Shown here: positions 62,393 through 64,000 of the stretch, one piece after another
Layout of the letters: the number at the start of each line of letters is the position of its first letter
Numbering within the stretch: the first letter of the stretch is position 1
NCBI GenBank assembly: GCA_951394045.1
Contig: OX595986.1
Coordinates: 992,001-1,056,000, forward strand
Reading direction: 5' to 3'
Source of the DNA: Nitzschia sp. DOCU1
Lineage: Eukaryota > Bacillariophyta > Bacillariophyceae > Bacillariales > Bacillariaceae
DNA: 64,000 bases
Position numbers and translations under genes: made by a program
The notes under the pieces: generated by a model
The model's input: only the letters and a program-made list of their open reading frames with translations
What the model was told of the DNA's origin: nothing
Databases searched by the model: none

Positions 62393-63412
62393 TTACCGCT
62401 TGCTTTTACTACTTGTAGCAAAGTTGGCGGCAGGGCAACCCTTGCCTCCTCGCCGGTTGAAACGAGATTTCGGCGTCGCCAACAAATTCATTTTACGAGA
62501 TCGTTTCCAGGAAGTATCCGGGCGGACGGGAGCATTCCGCTTTCGCTTGCCAGGTGCATCACAACCATCATCCAGTTGACTACGGGAATACAGCAGAGCT
62601 TCCTTGGACAAGGCGGCGTCAGTTGGAACAGCGGCAATGGCGTCGTCATCAAAGAGTGCCGTCGATTCCTGATCCGGAAGAACCACCACTTGAATGTCAT
62701 GGCCTACTTTTTTCGGTGCTGCCTTGCCACTCTTGGCTTGGTCGTGTTCATCAAAGACAAATGTAGTGTGCTTGCCCTTTTTCTTCTTCTTTTTTGTTTC
62801 CGCCTTCTTTCGGTTTTCTTCTGCCTTGACAGTCTCGAGTTTGGCGAAAAAGTCATCATCGAGATCATCATCATCATCATCATCTTTTTCGTCCTTTGCC
62901 TCTTTCACGCGTTCCTTTCTCTTTCGTTTCGTTTTCGTCTTGACGGCTCCCTTTTCTTCCGCCTCGATCTGATGCAAAATTTCCTCGCGGGCTTTGGAGC
63001 CCTTGACTTCTTCTACAGCATCATCATTCTCGTCTTCCTTTTCCTCGGCATTATCGTTTCCCATAGTCTCTGGTTCGTCGTCCTCTTCTACTTCTAGTGC
63101 ATGAATGTCTTTGGTGGGTTGCTCCAATTTCTTTTGTTGGGTGTCTCCTTGTTCTTCGTCATCGTCATCAAAGACAATTTTCTTGTTCTTCTTGGCAGAC
63201 GATTGGTCGTCAATGGAAATCGACAAGCCGACCCCTGTATTCTTGGATTTGAGCCCCTCAGATTGTTTCTTTTTGCGGCTACTTCGTTTAGAAGGAGTAG
63301 GCGACAAGGTTTCTTCTTTGGCGCTACTCGGTGTGGATTCTTTGGTATTGGGGGTATCGACCGCTTCGACTGCTGGTTCCGTCGACTTTCGGGACCTGCG
63401 TGTTGACACCAT
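62393..63412 (-). CDS. Highly charged, probably nuclear protein of unknown family
   Basis: 339 aa, single exon, from ATG 63412 (MVSTRRSRKS). Alternating basic (KRSSRKKK, KTKRKRKERVK, KKKKKKGKH) and acidic (DDDDEE, DDDDDDDLDDD) stretches fill residues 1-235. A more ordered part follows: HTTFVFDEHDQAKSG, HDIQVVVLPDQ, then KRKRNAPVR, WKRSRKMNLL and SRFNRRGGKG at the C-terminus. The layout is common in nucleolar and ribosome-assembly proteins. I cannot name the family. Confidence 0.72.
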   Translation of the reverse strand: MVSTRRSRKSTEPAVEAVDTPNTKESTPSSAKEETLSPTPSKRSSRKKKQSEGLKSKNTGVGLSISIDDQSSAKKNKKIVFDDDDEEQGDTQQKKLEQPTKDIHALEVEEDDEPETMGNDNAEEKEDENDDAVEEVKGSKAREEILHQIEAEEKGAVKTKTKRKRKERVKEAKDEKDDDDDDDLDDDFFAKLETVKAEENRKKAETKKKKKKGKHTTFVFDEHDQAKSGKAAPKKVGHDIQVVVLPDQESTALFDDDAIAAVPTDAALSKEALLYSRSQLDDGCDAPGKRKRNAPVRPDTSWKRSRKMNLLATPKSRFNRRGGKGCPAANFATSSKSKR

Positions 63413-63800
63413 GCTAGTAGCTTGACTTGTTTTGGACGTGGGTGCGAAAGAGTGGAGAAGATGCAACTGAGAATACTTTCAATATTGAAAAGAGCAAAGA
63501 GTGTGGAGCATGACAGGAATCTCAAGTCCCAACTTTTTTCTCGCGGCAAAAAAATGGTGGCTCTCCTGCCAACCGGGGCGACGGAAGGACAGAATGGGTC
63601 AGTCCGAGTAGTCAAAGATCTCTGGGCTCGATGACGTCATCGAGCATCACCCCGTTTCTTACGACACATCACTACCTTGGATTTTGTTTCGTCTTATTGA
63701 CATCGCGCGTCGACACAATGATGACCGGGAGAGAGGGCAAAGTCGTTCTTCTCGCCATTACATGCAACTATAGCGAGTCCAGAATTGGTCGAATAGAGGG
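63413..63800. other. Divergent intergenic region
   Basis: 388 bp between the charged protein and the right-edge gene, with the 20-bp palindrome at 63626-63645. Confidence 0.55.
63626..63645. promoter_or_regulatory. 20-bp perfect palindrome with TGACGTCA core
   Basis: GCTCGATGACGTCATCGAGC is fully self-complementary around a CRE/bZIP core. It lies 214 bp upstream of the minus gene ATG and 156 bp upstream of ATG 63801. Confidence 0.5.
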
Positions 63801-64000
63801 ATGATGGGGTACCTGTATCTGTGCTTTCTTCTCTATGGTCTTGTGGCGTCTGTCTCGCCAACGCTTGCAAGTGCTGGCCGGCCATCATTTCTTTCGAAAC
63901 TGTTTCGGCGTGAGACGTACGGAGGCATGCCAAAGAAACGTGATGGATTTGAGATTATGGACGAGAAGCTAGTTTACAGTGGCTGGCGCACCATTATCCA
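63801..64000 (+). CDS. Partial gene at right edge, signal peptide start
   Basis: Open frame from ATG 63801 to the window end, 66 codons, no stop. It starts with a signal peptide (MMGYLYLCFLLYGLVASVSPTLASA), then a basic stretch (SFLSKLFRRETYGGMPKKRDG) and FEIMDEKLVYSGWRTII. The last piece recalls the N-terminal strand of ADP-sugar Nudix hydrolases (EKVVYSGW-R type), but too little is visible to claim it. Confidence 0.55.
   Translation, partial: MMGYLYLCFLLYGLVASVSPTLASAGRPSFLSKLFRRETYGGMPKKRDGFEIMDEKLVYSGWRTII

Overview
The window looks like nuclear DNA of a diatom, or at least of a stramenopile alga with a red-type secondary plastid. Genes are dense and lie on both strands. Introns are short (67-103 bp) with GT-AG ends. 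Several proteins begin with a signal peptide followed by an aromatic residue at the cleavage point (ASG|FAR, AQG|FIP, VNG|FAT, VAA|FVA, TAF|VP), which is the bipartite plastid presequence of diatoms. Ovothiol synthase, a secreted Ser/Lys-rich protein and selenoprotein genes fit such an alga. I could not decide on the species. I saw no transposase, reverse transcriptase, CRISPR array, rRNA or tRNA.

Layout, left to right: ABC transporter (-), tandem-kinase protein (+), fused PyrB-PyrI aspartate carbamoyltransferase (-), glutaredoxin (+), pirin (-), mitochondrial-carrier-like protein (+), small membrane protein (+), and a giant PHD/ePHD nuclear protein (-) up to 20.7 kb. From 21.9 to 29.9 kb come a secreted vWA protein and four consecutive genes with plastid-type presequences (DUF1295 membrane protein, PPR protein, PAM68, EamA transporter). 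From 30.5 to 33.2 kb lie an FMN reductase, an OsmC-like protein and a methionine sulfoxide reductase B whose catalytic residue is coded by TGA. Next are ALG8, monomeric isocitrate dehydrogenase, a RING-H2 protein, a PPP phosphatase and DNA polymerase eta. From 45.6 to 49.9 kb lies ovothiol synthase OvoA followed by a free-standing copy of its methyltransferase domain. The right part holds a plastid methyltransferase, a GNAT-like protein, a START protein, an EcK/APH-like kinase, a basic nuclear protein, a small thylakoid protein, a thioredoxin-like gene with two in-frame TGA codons, an ER P58IPK/DNAJC3 chaperone, a charged nuclear protein and the 5' end of one more gene at the right edge.

The most interesting signals are two probable selenoprotein genes that normal gene calling would truncate. 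MsrB has TGA exactly at the catalytic Cys position, and a SECIS-like hairpin lies 69 nt after the true stop. The thioredoxin-like protein reads through two TGA codons, the first in a U-Q-G-C redox motif, with a weaker SECIS-like hairpin after its stop. Other notable points are the bacterial-style PyrB-PyrI fusion, the OvoA methyltransferase duplication, a 20-bp perfect palindrome around a TGACGTCA core, and a 51-bp CACGTG-bearing module found upstream of two genes. Many genes here act in thiol or redox chemistry (glutaredoxin, OsmC, MsrB, FMN reductase, OvoA, selenoprotein), but nothing in the sequence shows that they are co-regulated.
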